DNA from: Ptychodera flava
Taxonomy: Eukaryota > Hemichordata > Enteropneusta > Ptychoderidae
DNA: 64,000 nt
Direction: 5' to 3'
Assembly (NCBI RefSeq): GCF_041260155.1
Contig: NC_091931.1
Coordinates: 49,255,758 to 49,319,757, forward strand
A model generated the notes under the pieces. That model did not search any database. It worked only from the letters and a program-made list of their open reading frames with translations, and had not been told where the DNA came from. Every line of letters starts with the position of its first letter. The first letter of the stretch is position 1. Below, piece after piece: positions 37,483-51,300 of this stretch. Position numbers and translations under genes: made by a program.

Positions 37483-40400
37483 CACTGTAAAGTTAAGTGT
37501 TCAAGGATAGAACACCAATTAAACGCCTTTTTGTAACACTTTTTGAACGCCTCCAGACGTTCAGAAATTTAACACTACGTGTTCAACCAACGTTCAATTT
37601 TTGAACACACGTGTGCAGATTTTGAACGCTACGTGTTCATCAGACATTATATTGAACACCATGGTGTTCCATATCTGAACACACGTTGCACAGGAAATGT
37701 GTTCAAAAAATTGAACGCTTTTACGCGTTCAAAGGGCTGTAACACTTTTTGAACGCATGGACGCCGTTCAACGATAAGTGTGTTAAAGGCTAGAACACAT
37801 GATGCGCGCTTGTTGAACACCTTTAATTTTGGGCGTTCACGGTATGTTCAAGCCTTGAAATAACATTACAGACCATTGATTTCCTGTAAAATTATTTTAT
37901 TATAAAAATACACGAAACATTTCTAGAGTAAAATACAATAATTTACTGTAAAATGGGTAAATAAACATTGCAACTTTGTATGTAACGTTTGTCAGAGAAA
38001 AAAAACCAACAGTGTTAACACCTTCTATCAAAAACATAAGCAATAAAAATCACCATATTGTGGATTACGTTTTATGTTCATACTTGTTTAAAACGTACAA
38101 AAATCATCTGAAAAAGCTCAAAATTTGGCATACTTCTTGTCTTGAAAAGACGTATATGTATAAATGCATACTCCATTTTTGTAAGATGGTTCTTAAAGAC
38201 ATTTCCTCCTATATGGACAATAGTAAATTTTGAAGAAAAAAGAAGTTAGTCAAGGCTTCTCTGGTGCACATGGCTATAGTTGTCCACACTAAAGTAAACA
38301 CAACATGTCAAGTTGTCAAAGTGTCACAGTAAGAACAACATGCAGAAAGTGGGCGAAGTGGGTCCTTGGCAGGGTAAAACATATTTCCTTGTCCAACAAA
38401 GTCCTTCATAAAAAAAGGTTAGTTTGTTTGTAATATCTTTAAATAAACCCTGAAATAAATGGGTGACATTTCAAAAATATACCTCTCAGAAATTTAAAAC
38501 ATATTCGTAAAACCTTTCAAATTCTGGTGTACCCTGGTATTAATTTTTATACAATTTTGTTTATTAAAATGGTAAAAATCACCCTTAAAATGAAAAAATG
38601 AACATTTCATCATAACTTGAATATATCACATTTTGGTAATTCCCAATGTACAGTCTTAAAAATGTCTGAAATGTCTTTAATGCCAAAAAAACACAAAGTT
38701 GCAAATTTCTGCATAATTTAACAATCTGAAAAAGACTACCAGTAGAGAGATCTATGTCCTAAATATCAAAGCTGTTCGATTAGCAGTTTTGAAAAAGATT
38801 TTTAAAGATTGTTTTTGACCAAAAATGACAAAAATTGCCATGAAATATAAAAATTTGAATATTTCATCACAACTAGCACAAATTTGACGATGGTCATTTT
38901 TAGGGACATGTTTACAAATATTGAAGACGTCAGTAAAAGAGAAGAAGATTTTTTCCAAAAAATAGCAAATTAGCCTCAAAAATATAAATTTGCATATTTC
39001 ATCATAATTTGAACATATCTGATTAGGGTAATCCCTTGGGACCTGTAATCCAAATATTTAAGGATTCGCACAGGCTGTTTTGAAGAAAAACCTTTGGAAG
39101 TACAAATTTAGGACAATGCTACACATCCACCTATTTAGCTGACAGCAAAGCTAAAAACCAGTTGCTAAGTACAAGAGACGTGTTGAGCTACAATACAAAA
39201 TAATTTACGGTTTGGTAGCAGGCTATGATCAACTAAATGTTACAAGGGCATAAGCTTTCAAAGTACGTGAAGTCTCCTTCATCAGATGCAAGGGGGGGAT
39301 GAAAAATTGAAGCAGAAAGTGACAGAAAATTCAGAGTGAAAATTTCAGAAAAATCAGTAATTCAGAGTGGACATTTTTACTCTGAATGGTCTGTCGCTTT
39401 GTTTCAGCTTTAATTTAAATAAGGGAGACTACACGTCTGTGAAAGCTCATTCCCCAGCAACATTTAGTTGATCATAGCATGCTACCAAAGCTTAGATTAA
39501 TTCAGAACAAAAATACAGAAATTTATCAAAATTCAGTTACTGACCCTTGGAAGTTTAAATCTACATTAGAGATGAGCTGAGTTTCTCAAGCTTGTTTCCA
39601 TACAGCTACCTGTACACTCATCTGTACCACCAGCTTCTATAACAACTCTTCGATTTTCAGTTAAATCCAACTTTTTACATCCTGAAAAAATGCAACAATA
39701 GGTAATATGGCGAGATGAAACTTTAAATGAAAGACAAGGGGCTGATTATCATAAGGAAAAGTGGAGACTTTCATATTACAGTGCCTCTCTTCAAACTGTT
39801 ACAAAATATTTGCTGCTTCTTGTGATCAATTGATTAAAATTAAAAAGCCAAACTCTCATATGCTGAAACAATACATTGTATATTCTACGATGTTAAACTG
39901 ATGTTTTACATGCGATTGTGTTTACTAAAAGACATATGTTAGCTGTGATTACGCAGCGGTACTATGCAAGGCGTATCGATCGCGCTCAGGTCAAGGGTTA
40001 TCACTACAGTTGTATTGTGATGACCCTTGACCTGAGTGAGATCGATCGATACGCCATGGCCAAAAGTACCACTGCGTATTCACAGCTAGTTGTTGGTATA
40101 GCAGCCACTGAAAGAAAAAAGGTTTTTTCACGTAGTTAAGCTATTTAAAGGTACAATACAATTAATTTCAAAGGACGATAATATAGATAGAATACCTTTT
40201 ACTATTTTGGAGAGGAAACTTACCCTTTCTGGTCTTGCTTCCGCACGATCACGACTTCAGGGTGCGCTTACAAGAAAAATGTCGCAACTTCCGTTTTGAT
40301 GCATCATGGGATAGGAAAAGACACCAAACTTGAACACTAAGTGTTAAGAAGTAGAACGCCCCTTGCACGCCGATGTTAAAATTAAAACGTTCATGGTGGT

Positions 40401-40845
40401 TTTCTGATTTTCTTTTCTAATTTTTAAACTTTCAACCCGTAATAAACGTGTAAAATTATTTTGTATACTTCCTTTTTTAGAAAAAACATGCTTTCAGCAA
40501 TTGTAGGCCGGAAATATTTTTCACTTAGTGTGAAATTCGTTACACCAAAATCCGTGTACTTTTGCCGGACAGTGAAGCAATAGTAAATTTAATATAGCCA
40601 TTGTAAAGAAAAAAAACACAAAAGACTGTTAATTGTTTCACAGTATTGTAAAATTTCTGTGATGCTGAGTTTTTGAACACTTGAAGGAGATCGTTGTTAA
40701 CACATAGTGTTCAGGTTTAGAACATCATTGTTAATATTATGAACACTAGTGTTAACAATATGAACACTAGCCGTTCAAATTTGAACACCGACATGTACAT
40801 TTTGAACGCGTAAAGACGCGTCTAGCGTCCGCTATTTTTACAGTG
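37483..40845. mobile_element. non-autonomous DNA transposon with CACTGTAAA ends
   Basis: Starts CACTGTAAAGTT and ends ATTTTTACAGTG, a short inverted pair. The outermost several hundred bases on the left (37495-37860) and the last 170 bases on the right (40670-40830) are packed with GTTCAA/TTGAAC and GTGTTAA/TTAACAC words in both orientations, some forming local palindromes. The 2.8 kb interior is AT-rich and has no convincing reading frame, so it looks non-autonomous. I could not identify a target-site duplication, so the superfamily is left open. Confidence 0.55.
39941..40086. mobile_element. fold-back MITE nested in the CACTG element
   Basis: 146-bp near-complete palindrome. The left arm begins AGCTGTGATTACGCAG and contains GGCGTATCGATCG and CAGGTCAAGGGT; the right arm mirrors these and ends GCGTATTCACAGCT. 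The arms are about 70 bp. The arms are better matched than the host element's ends, suggesting a later insertion. Confidence 0.7.
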
Positions 40846-42362
40846 TGGATGTTCAAATATCGCCTATACCCGTGTCATGCTTGTCTAGATCTTCGCTCAA
40901 ACTAATTCGCTCTAAATATATAGCAAAGTGTGTTCTAAAAGGCAAAGTGAACCTCGGATCAGAAACTTTTCACTCCTGAATATAAATTTAGGTATGGCAC
41001 AAAGAGGTACTTATCGTACATGTACTGGGATAATATATTCTCCAAGTTATAGTATCTTGACTCCATTGATAGTTGAAGACGTACACTTGGACTTCTTCAA
41101 ATTATCACACATAAAATGAGTGAAACCGTTCCAAATAAGACATATGACATTACTGCTTGCTTTCTGCAGACGATAAGACAACAGTTTTGAAAGTTTTCTG
41201 AAACAATGCTCTCTTCCAGTTTTTCGTTGATTTTTCAGCTATCATTCTCATCCATAGCTATCTGCTTGTGTCAGGATCTTTAAGACTTGTGTCTCTATGT
41301 TCCCTTGCTAGGTTCGAAAGAAAGCGCAGTGCATTATATATTTAGTTCGTCTTTGCTGGATAACTGTAGAAGAGAAATGCTGAAAATACTTGAAACTTAA
41401 CTATCTTACGAGATACCAATGACCGTGATCTATGTCAGAGAGGAAGTATACAACACCGGAACGAGATGTACGAAACTAAAAAATGCAGAATTTTATTGCT
41501 TCAGAATGCAGAATTAGAAAAGAAATGTGTGAAAACACACGAAGACAGTTGAAGTGTGAATGCCTCAGGAGATATTTATGTCGCAAATATTGAATGACAT
41601 TGGAAGACAACAAATCAACAGTTATACTTCTCAATTCAAAAACATGCATATATCCACAGGGACTCTCGGTTAAATAGTGGGTAAATATTTAAACAACCAA
41701 TCAAGATGCTCAAAGAGACGAAGTTGTAGTCTGTTATTCTTATCAGTCTTATGTTTGTCTTGAGAAGCCAATTACATTGGTATGAATCTTCAAATATACT
41801 GAAGAATTTGTAAAAAAGGACAGAAGATGTAGTTAGAAGAATATCATGGGCCGCATTTATTGGCGGCATCTACCAGAATTATCAATATGCCGATGGATGA
41901 AGGGCTGATTCAATAAACTGCAACTCTCAGAGTGACTGCGTCTCTCAGCATTGTGTGATCGTGCAAACAAATACATGTACGGTATATGTCATGTTCAGTT
42001 TACTGAAAAATAGACGCAAAGATGATACGATAAACGGAGTGCCTGTACTTACGTTATCGAAAGACAAGTAAAATTTCTCACAGATATAACTAAAGAAACG
42101 TGATGCTAGGCAATCAATATTCCGACAGATCTTTCCTTCGTTGCAAGGAGAGATTTTAAATAGCATTCAACAAACGATAATCGTATTGTATCTCTGAAAT
42201 TAAAATTTGCGATTGGAAGGAATTATTTGACAAGTAGTTATTTCACAATTAGGCCTACATTATTGTGACAAAATATTGCTATTTTTTTCCAGAAAAGACA
42301 AAATGAAGCAGTTTCTCGGGTTTAAACCCTTCCATTTTTTAAATGTAGTTCCACTCTGATTA

Positions 42363-45300
42363 TCAGCCAAAGAAACCCCAAACAAATCCTCCAACTACCA
42401 ATAGGATAGCGCCATTAATGTTGACAATGCGCGCCCACTTCGGGTCTTCCTCCAATGAGATCGCTCGTTCTTCACGAATCTGCTGCTCTTTTTCAGAAGT
42501 TTGAGAAGTAGCTCCACAGATCCAGTTAGAGGCCCACAATTTGAACGATGTCCATGTGTCCCGATCTTCTGTAATTACAGACAGTCAAAATATTTTACAA
42601 CCTGTAAGTGTTAAATTCGATGCTAAATTGTTTTTAAATTACCTCCTATGTTCATAGTGCTATTCTGATAACACATAGCATTAAGATTTGATGCACGCCT
42701 CTAACGAATTCACTCTTTCATGGTCTAAATTATCATTTGCCTAAAATTTGTTTCAAACATGAGTTTACAGGCACGTGGTGACGTATTCTCTCTGACGCTT
42801 CCAACCGAAACTAAAACTGAACAATATGAGGTACAGTTTTGATTGTCGAAAACACTAGATATGATTGGGGTTACGAGTGAGCTGACTTATCGGACCAAAA
42901 AGAATCAAAGAGCGCAGCACAAAAGTCAAAGGTACAAATTAAGTGTCTGTAGTCACATGACTCGGCGTAAAAGAATTGGGTTGACCAAAGTGGGTGTCGC
43001 TGTAGCCTAAATAGGCAATGGTGTTGGTAAATGGATAGCCAATGATCTTGGTAAACGTACAGCCACTGGTCTGGATAAACCCATTGTCAGTGGTCTGGGC
43101 AAAGGCATAGTCAGTGGTCCCAATGAACGCATAGCCAGTAGTCTGAGTAAGATCTGTGTAAACGCATAGAGATCATCGTTTCCCTGCCTTCTTTGGTATA
43201 TTTGAGCTTACTGTGTTTTATCTGACTATTTTGCTATTTACCGTGTACGTCCACTTGCTTGACATCTTTCTCCGAGTCTTCTATCTCTTCAGATGGCTTG
43301 GTGTCTTTGTTCTCCGGTTCGACAACGTCTTCATCAGTACATGTTGCCACATCAACCATTGAAACCGGCTTCTCCGTCTTCCTCTTTATGTCAATCTCAT
43401 GTTCAGCTCTTGGCTCTGTGCTGTGTCGAGTCCACCATGTCAGACGATACAGCTGCCAGAAATTGACACGACATCGTAAAATACTAAGAAAAAAAACCTA
43501 TCCCGTTACGATGCCCAGACGATTAAAATCTGACAGAATGAAATTCGAAATAAACAAGACATTTCCTTCAGGGCGGTCATTAATATATAACTTACACGAG
43601 ATATCGATATTCCAATAGCAACGTCTGATCAAAATCGACAAAAAGTTTATTATTTTAGTGATATTGATAAGGTTAAACTGTGATTTGGCATCCAATTTGA
43701 TATTTATCGCTTGTAGAATTGAGCGGCATAGTGTATTGCAAACAATGCATTTCCAATCATCCATTTTATATTTGCACAGCCAATCTCTTGCATCAGAGAA
43801 GATCAGATAGCAAATGTTTGGACATTTAAAGCATCCTAAAACGTTTATATGAAGCTACAACACACTTACTTTCCATACGAGGATAAAATATGATTCATGT
43901 TAATCATCCACAGATCACTGCCACATGTCTTTCGTTCGACGACCTGTTTAATTCATAAATTTTATTGAATAGTAAATTAAAAACCGTGTTGTCTGTCTGG
44001 CTTACCTCTTCCTTGCGCTGTGGTTTGGTGAACAAACTGATCAATATCGTGATCAGCATAGACGCTAGAAACAGGAATATGGCGAAGTGAAGGTAGTGGA
44101 AGTTGGCCAACAAACCTGGACGTGTGTCTGGTTCGTCACATCCTGGTGATTCGTACACGAAGTCAAGTATCATACGAGTACCGCCGATGATAAAGCCACC
44201 GATAAGTCCCCAGAATGCACCCTGGGAGGAAGTAAAACAGAAAGAAGGGAATGGCATTTGCGTTACATTACATGTAATAGGGACGCCATCTTCGCGTATT
44301 CATGGCCAATACCATGTATCCTCTTTGGTCTTTCGTCGCCGAGCAAGACAATGTTGGCTTTCGTCTATTGTCAATGTAATCTAGACAATCAATTCGGTAT
44401 GCGCTAATCCATCAAAATCAGCCTTTGGATGTGAAAGTTAAGACAAAATTTGCATAATTTCGTCGTCATTAAATCGTCAGAATAAATCTGGCATGTGAAT
44501 GCATGAGAACATGGACGAAAGCGTTCTGGCGTAACCGAACTTGCCTGTTCATTGGTTCTCTCCCAGCCAATGGCGAGTAGGAAGCAAGATAGCGTTGGAG
44601 GCGCGATGTATGACGTGACGGATTGCAAATAGACGAAAAGTTGACCAGCACCGAACGCTTCCAACACTGGCAACCATAGGATACTTGCTGTAACCATGAA
44701 CAACACGAAAACCCTGGAAAGCAAACATTTTCGTTTAAACTTATCAGTGTTGCTCGCATGGCTGACAATTATGAAAATGAAGAAAGGAAGTTTAAGAAAA
44801 CTTCTGCTACAGACAGTGAATTTACCTGCCGACGACCATTTCTTCACGGGTCGAAGCCTTTGGTCGGATACGTTTCCAGATGTCGATGGTGAAAATACTA
44901 CTGGTACTGTTAAATATGGACGTAAAGGAACTCATAACTCCCGCCAACATTGCCGCCAACATTAGACCTTTCAAAGCTGTGAAGAGTAGAAACGTTAATT
45001 TGGATGACAAATCACATGGAGAGCGTTGTCTTGACTTTCTGGCACAGAGAATAGATTGCTCAGAAGCAGAACCACAGTTTGCAATTACAGTCGAACTGAC
45101 TTCATAACAATGACTACAACATAAGGAAATACAGTTGCAGATCCATATCACGGTTACTCCACGGTAATTTAAATTGAACGGCACTTTTGGAGTTAAATAG
45201 TCTAATCATAAAATATTTAGCAACGAGCAGTCAAGTTCAATAAACAGTCAAATTAAAGCGAATGCGGTATGTCGTGACGGAATGTGTTTACTCCTTTTGA

Positions 45301-48300
45301 AAGATAAGTTATTACTTCTAACACAGTACCCCCACCCTGTGCTTCTACTGTGCTTATTGCACTGCCAGTCTTGTGGAGTGGAGTGACTGTGGTCACAGAT
45401 ACGAAGTCAATATGTGAAATTTCGCTTTTATGAATATACCATTCTTGTGGCACTGTTTTCACTCCGTGCATTTCTTGTAAATACATTAATATGTCGACGA
45501 GTTTTATATCGTCAACAGTACCATGGCGGTAGATTTTATTGAAACAACTGACCGATAGGCATTAATCCGAGGATGAGTAAAGGGTAGGCCACGTTAGAAC
45601 AACCAGCAGCATTTCCACATGCTTCGTTACAGACATCGCTATCGACACATGCCACGATATCTGGAATAGAACGAGAATAAATGTGAGTTACAAAATACTA
45701 GTTTTGATGTTTCCCTATCAAGGGACACTGTGATCACAAATTTGGCTCGATTGTATCGTGCGTCAATTCAATCGAAGGCGGAGAGAGGATAGGTGATTTG
45801 TTTATCTTTATTATAAAGTTATTCTATAATGTGATAATATTAGTAACACCGTTAGTAGGTATTATTAGTTAATTAATTTGTTTGTTTGTTTGTTTGTTTT
45901 GCTAGACGGTGAAGATGTATACGGGCGAAGAAGAAAGAAATATTAATTTTCAGGGCCGACTCATTAATGTCGAAGGCGATTATCGAGTTAATGTCAAGGA
46001 GAACCATGGCTGGATATGATGAATAGAGTGGACTCATTGGTAGAGAAGAAAAGTGAGCAAATCCAAGGAGAATTGAGGGAGGAACATGAATACTTGAAAC
46101 TAACAAAAGCGTGGCACAGCTAAACAAAACAAGATTACAAACATTATGATAAGCTGCGAGATACGTCATATCATCACTGCAAGGAATAAAAGTCTGTAAG
46201 AGGAACAGAGCGGCATAGAGTCAAAATATTTTGGTTAATACAAGAACAATTTTGAATCAGGATTACTCGATGTGTTTTGAGGTTAAAACATGGACGTACC
46301 TGGATACAGTATTCTACTGATCATACCGGGCCATACCATCAAAAACATTGGGAGGATTTTCAAATATCCCGCCAGAATGGTACCTCCTTTGGAATGACTG
46401 ATGTCTTTAGCAGCCAAACATCTCTGTACCAAAACCTGAGAACACGAAATGAACTTCTTGCTAGGGCGTTTGAATGACATTTCGTATGGTGTGTGCGGCC
46501 TATTGGTTACTACGCTCTCCTTGTCTCTATGGTTGTTTTAAATGATAGGGAGGACTGGTTAATCATTTTATTCATACCTTGATCCCTGTTACAGTGAGTA
46601 TAAGTGGTGAAAGTTTGTGAATACTATTACTGTCATGTTTGTTTGGCGTAAAATCATGTCAATTCAATTTTAAATTTTAAGTTGAAGACATCTCAATGAT
46701 ACTTAAATGCAAGGATTTGCCGAAGAAACGATGGAATATGTTATGTAACGTAATTTCATGTACCATGACGTATGTAATGACAGGCATTGCTCACAAGTTA
46801 TCGCTGACATTACGTATGTTTCTGTACAGTGTGGTATACCTCCCTGAAGAGAGGTAAGATGCATGGTGGTTCCACATCAAAAGCACTCTGTGACTCACCT
46901 GGTTGGTACAGAAGTAATACGTTGACAGAATCATAATACCGAATAAAACTCCAGGCCATGGTAGAGCAGCATCGACTGGTCTAAAGATATGCCACGCATC
47001 AGCAGTAGGTATTCCGCATGTAGTGTTACCGGCTACCGTTGTGTCTGGAATTGCGTCCATGTATCGTCCCTCAAACGTGAAGTAATCGCCGATTTCTATC
47101 CAGGCTGTGAATAGAAGACATGATAACTGCTATAGCGACATAGTATTGTAATACCATCCACTCTTTCCGAATATATCAATCTTATTAGTCAAGTCATTCC
47201 GAAAACTGATTGATTAGCGTACAATATTGTGGTCATTAGGGTTTTTCTCTTTCAAATATCCATGATTGACCTTTTCAATAATAAATACCAGACTTAAGTT
47301 ACCCTAACAGGACGGGTCAATAATTAAAAGCTACCGAACGCAACATATACAGTGTAAATATACGAACGCAAATATGTCCTGATTAGTCAAAACGTAAGTA
47401 CAGACAATTCAAAGTTACGTGTGCGTTAGTATTCACAATATTTTGTAATATCATCTAAAAGTACATCATGGAGGACGGATCTCACAACAATAATAATATT
47501 TGTTTCTTCATTCATATTGTACCCTTGGAGACACCAGCGTCATTTGCTTTGTATTTGTTACAAGTTAAGGTAGAATGTGCCTCGGGCATGTCGGGGACAG
47601 ATATTTGGACTCTCAGACTTTTTGATTCTACCACTTGAGGGGCTCATTTTGAAGTTCTTGGAGTAAAAAAGGTTTTTACAGTCCTAGTTCTTCGAAAATG
47701 GAAAATTTTATTTTTCAGCACAGAGTTAACACGCGGATGGCGGCCATTTTGAATTTCAAGTATCGATAATTGTTAGGCAATTTGTTTCTCTAGTACCAAA
47801 CTTTCACGGTGAAAGGATGGTTGACAGTTTCTTTGAGGAAAGTTTGAGCAAAAGTTTTTGTCTTTCCCTTTCGAGGCACATACGACCTTAAACACAACTA
47901 CAACCTTAATTCCGAAATTGCTATGGAGAATGAAAAAACTAAAGACGTATTGTTGTAAATGAATTAAATACTGCCAACAATAACTGATAGTTGAGACATG
48001 TACAGTTAATCCACATGACGAAAACTTGTAACATTTCATTACTATTACTAATAAAATATCAATTATAAAAAAAACTCTGAAACATTAAAGGTACTTATCA
48101 GAGGAACTTACAGAAGACCATCAACACAGCAGCGCTGAGAAGAATTATGATAGCTTGTAAGGCATCAGTGTGCATCACCGCAGTCAGCCCACCTATTGAT
48201 AAAGTATTGTGTAAAATGGTTGAAATCTCCACACGTTGCATTTTCTCGAAAACGTCTTGATGCTTTAGGTTCTAGATTGAAGTACGCTCGAACATTGAAT

Positions 48301-51300
48301 AAATTTGTCCCTTCAAAACTCCTAATGGCGACGTCATAAGTTAAATGCAGGATATCGATTAAAAAATTCCAATCCCATTAGAAACTTCATCGAATGATAT
48401 CGAACACATCACCAGGCTCTTATCAATGAAGAAAAGTATGGCCCATTGTGGTATTATTGGTTTTAACTGATTATGAAAAATGCAAAAAAAATCACATTTT
48501 ATTCGTTATGAAATCAAGATAATGTACCGTAGAATCAAAACAATCTGAAAGTTTCTCCTTTCAGGGTGTTATTTAAGATTTGTTTCCTAAAACTTGTAAG
48601 TTTGGAAATCGTTTGAAGGGTACTTGTACATTGTGGCGTATCTTACTGAATTTGGTGAAAAGAAGTCATAAACGAGCCCACAAACTGAAGTCGTGCATTG
48701 CACCGTATGATTTTCATGAAAAATCGCAAATAAAATGTGCAACAGAAGTTGTGTGTAAAAATGACATTAATTGGAAAGAGAAATACATCGGACTAAAGTC
48801 CGTTTCGTCTGCGCTAAAATAGCGTATAAAAGAATGATAATGATGTAAAATACATGTAGCGAATGTAAATGATTTGGTCATAATAACATGCCTATTCCTG
48901 ACACAGTTCATAACACAAATGTGGCTGTCTAAAATATTACCTTTTTGAGCTCCCTGATACTGACACCGAATCAAAAATAACTCATCACTGAACAATGCAC
49001 AGTGTGACCAAAGAGAATTCAAATTTATTCTTCAATGAATGTCAAAAGATTGTTGAAAGGAATCATGGTAGTTGATGAGTGACATGTTAGGAACTTGCAC
49101 AACGTTGTCATAGTAACTTCTTACCTGCTACGGTGAAAATAGCCGTCAATATCAGTAAAGTTATGACAGATGCGTAGATGTTCCAGCCAAGTACGATTTG
49201 TATGATCAGTATTCCAGCGTACATTTCACCCTTTTAAAAAGAAATGTTTTGGTGAAAACCTTGGTTAGAATTACGCCATGACAAATGAAATAGCGATACT
49301 CAGACGAGGTCGCTGTTCACATCTTGTTCTCTCATAAATCTCTTCTCAAGAGCGTAAATGAATATTCGACTGATACACATAACCATAGGGGGGACTGTGA
49401 CATTACCCAAAAGATCAAAAAATCATTTTTAATCATTCTCCCCGAAAATACAAACGATTTTATGGTCGCAATTCAAAACAACAAGGTTTGTGACAAATTT
49501 TGAAGGCGAAACGGTGTATACCTATGAGACTGTAATATACCCTAATTGCGAGTTAAGGGGAGGGGAATTTGTTCATTTAACACCGAAATGGGCAAATAAT
49601 TCATCGTATCGCTCACCGTAATGTGGGCGAACAGGTTCATCGTCAGTTGAATGATTGCCAGGAAAACTCGGATTCTCTCCCCGCCAAATCTCAGCTTCAA
49701 GTATTCTGGCATTGTATACGCCTGAAAATTTGATAAAAATATTAAAACGTGATGAAGGGTACAGTCAATTTAAATGTGAAAAGTTACAGAAGATGTCGAA
49801 TGCAATAATGAAGGACTTACCCCGGCAGATGTGTATACAGGTACGAAGAAAAATCCAAGGAGAGCAAGACATGTCACTCCCTATGAATGAAATCAAAATT
49901 TGTTTTCCTTAGTTAGTATTTAGTATTCAGAAAGATATTAATAATAGCATTATTGCTACTGCCTAGAAGAAAAGATAACACAACTTGCAACCTGACAAAC
50001 GGCAAAAATTCCACCCATTTATGACTTTCTTAAGTTAAGAAATTAAAGCAAAGCGAAATCATGATAAGTTTTCAATACTAACTCAATTCACTAAACAGAC
50101 TAACCAGTTGGTTTGACAGTCTCTATTAGATCGATTGTTTTATTACTCTTTGACAAAACGATTGTCACTTTCCAGGTTTTAAACTTGTCGTTCAATTCCA
50201 TCAGCTTGTATACCACTTCGAAGAACTTTTGTATACATTTGAAATATTAATTACTGAACATTAAACTTCCAATGGCAGTAACTTTTGGTGTATTTGCAAC
50301 TGTTTTTGTTCTAGTTTTGTGATTAGTTTCTTGGTCGACTCGGAAAATGATCTCGAAATGCCATGTGTTTATCTTGTCAAATAACCTGTATACGTGTGAT
50401 ACCAATGATATTATCTACAACTGCAACATATTCGGACTAGAATTTAATTGTTAGCAATGATATTGCTTGTTGTTGTAGTGTATCGTGTTCACAAGGCTAA
50501 TGCTGTATCTGTTTTATTTCAACATAGTTTTTGAGGGTGAACATGCAAGAAATGTATTTGTTTTCGAGAACAAATATAATTGAAATATTTTCCAAAGTTA
50601 CATTTTCTGTTCGTTTACATGTACAGGGATTTCTAGTTCAACGACCCATCCTTTGCATTGAACATATTATTTGTTGTCTTTGTGTGTATTTGAATACTTA
50701 AGGCTGGTGTAAGTGTGTTGGAGACCAACCGTGAATTCGTAGAAAACCACAGCGATTCCATCCACAGAAGCGGTTCCTGCGATGCCGATGAAGGTGGCGC
50801 TGCCGATATTGCTGACGTACAGAGATAGACCAACCTGTAAAACGAAGTATGATTTTATCAAGACATGTGCAGGTCGATTGTTTTGAAGCTCTGCATCAAA
50901 TATAAGCAGAGCCACAAAACCTAGAACAAATACACCAGTCTAGGTTTAGTGTCTGTTGGTTGGTTGAGTGGTAATTCAAACTATCGCCACTAAGTCATTA
51001 AAATCTATCAGATCAGACTTTAGGGTTGCGTGGCTTGTCTCTGTTCAACATAATAAAGTAATTTTGATAAAAGCGGCATAAGAGATCTCGAATATGGGTG
51101 CAAACATGTTCAGGTCATAAAATTGATATTTTGTTGTATGCATTAATTTTTATTATATGTATGAAAAGATATGTAGCTGGTGTAGAGCAATCTTCCTGCT
51201 GCATGTCAGTGAACTGTCATAGTATCTAAATGCATTGGTTTTTTAGTTCGATAGCAATGAATTTGATGGTTTTGTGAGATGCTATTTTCATGACTCATCG

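Larger units (their letters stand above)
34825..42362. other. spacer between genes C and B
   Basis: 7.5 kb with no recognisable exon. The part beside 34825 should contain the promoter and 5' UTR of gene B; the part beside 42362 the 3' UTR of gene C. A 3.36 kb inverted-repeat element with a nested palindrome occupies 37483-40845. Elsewhere I see only AT-rich single-copy-looking DNA. Confidence 0.5.
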
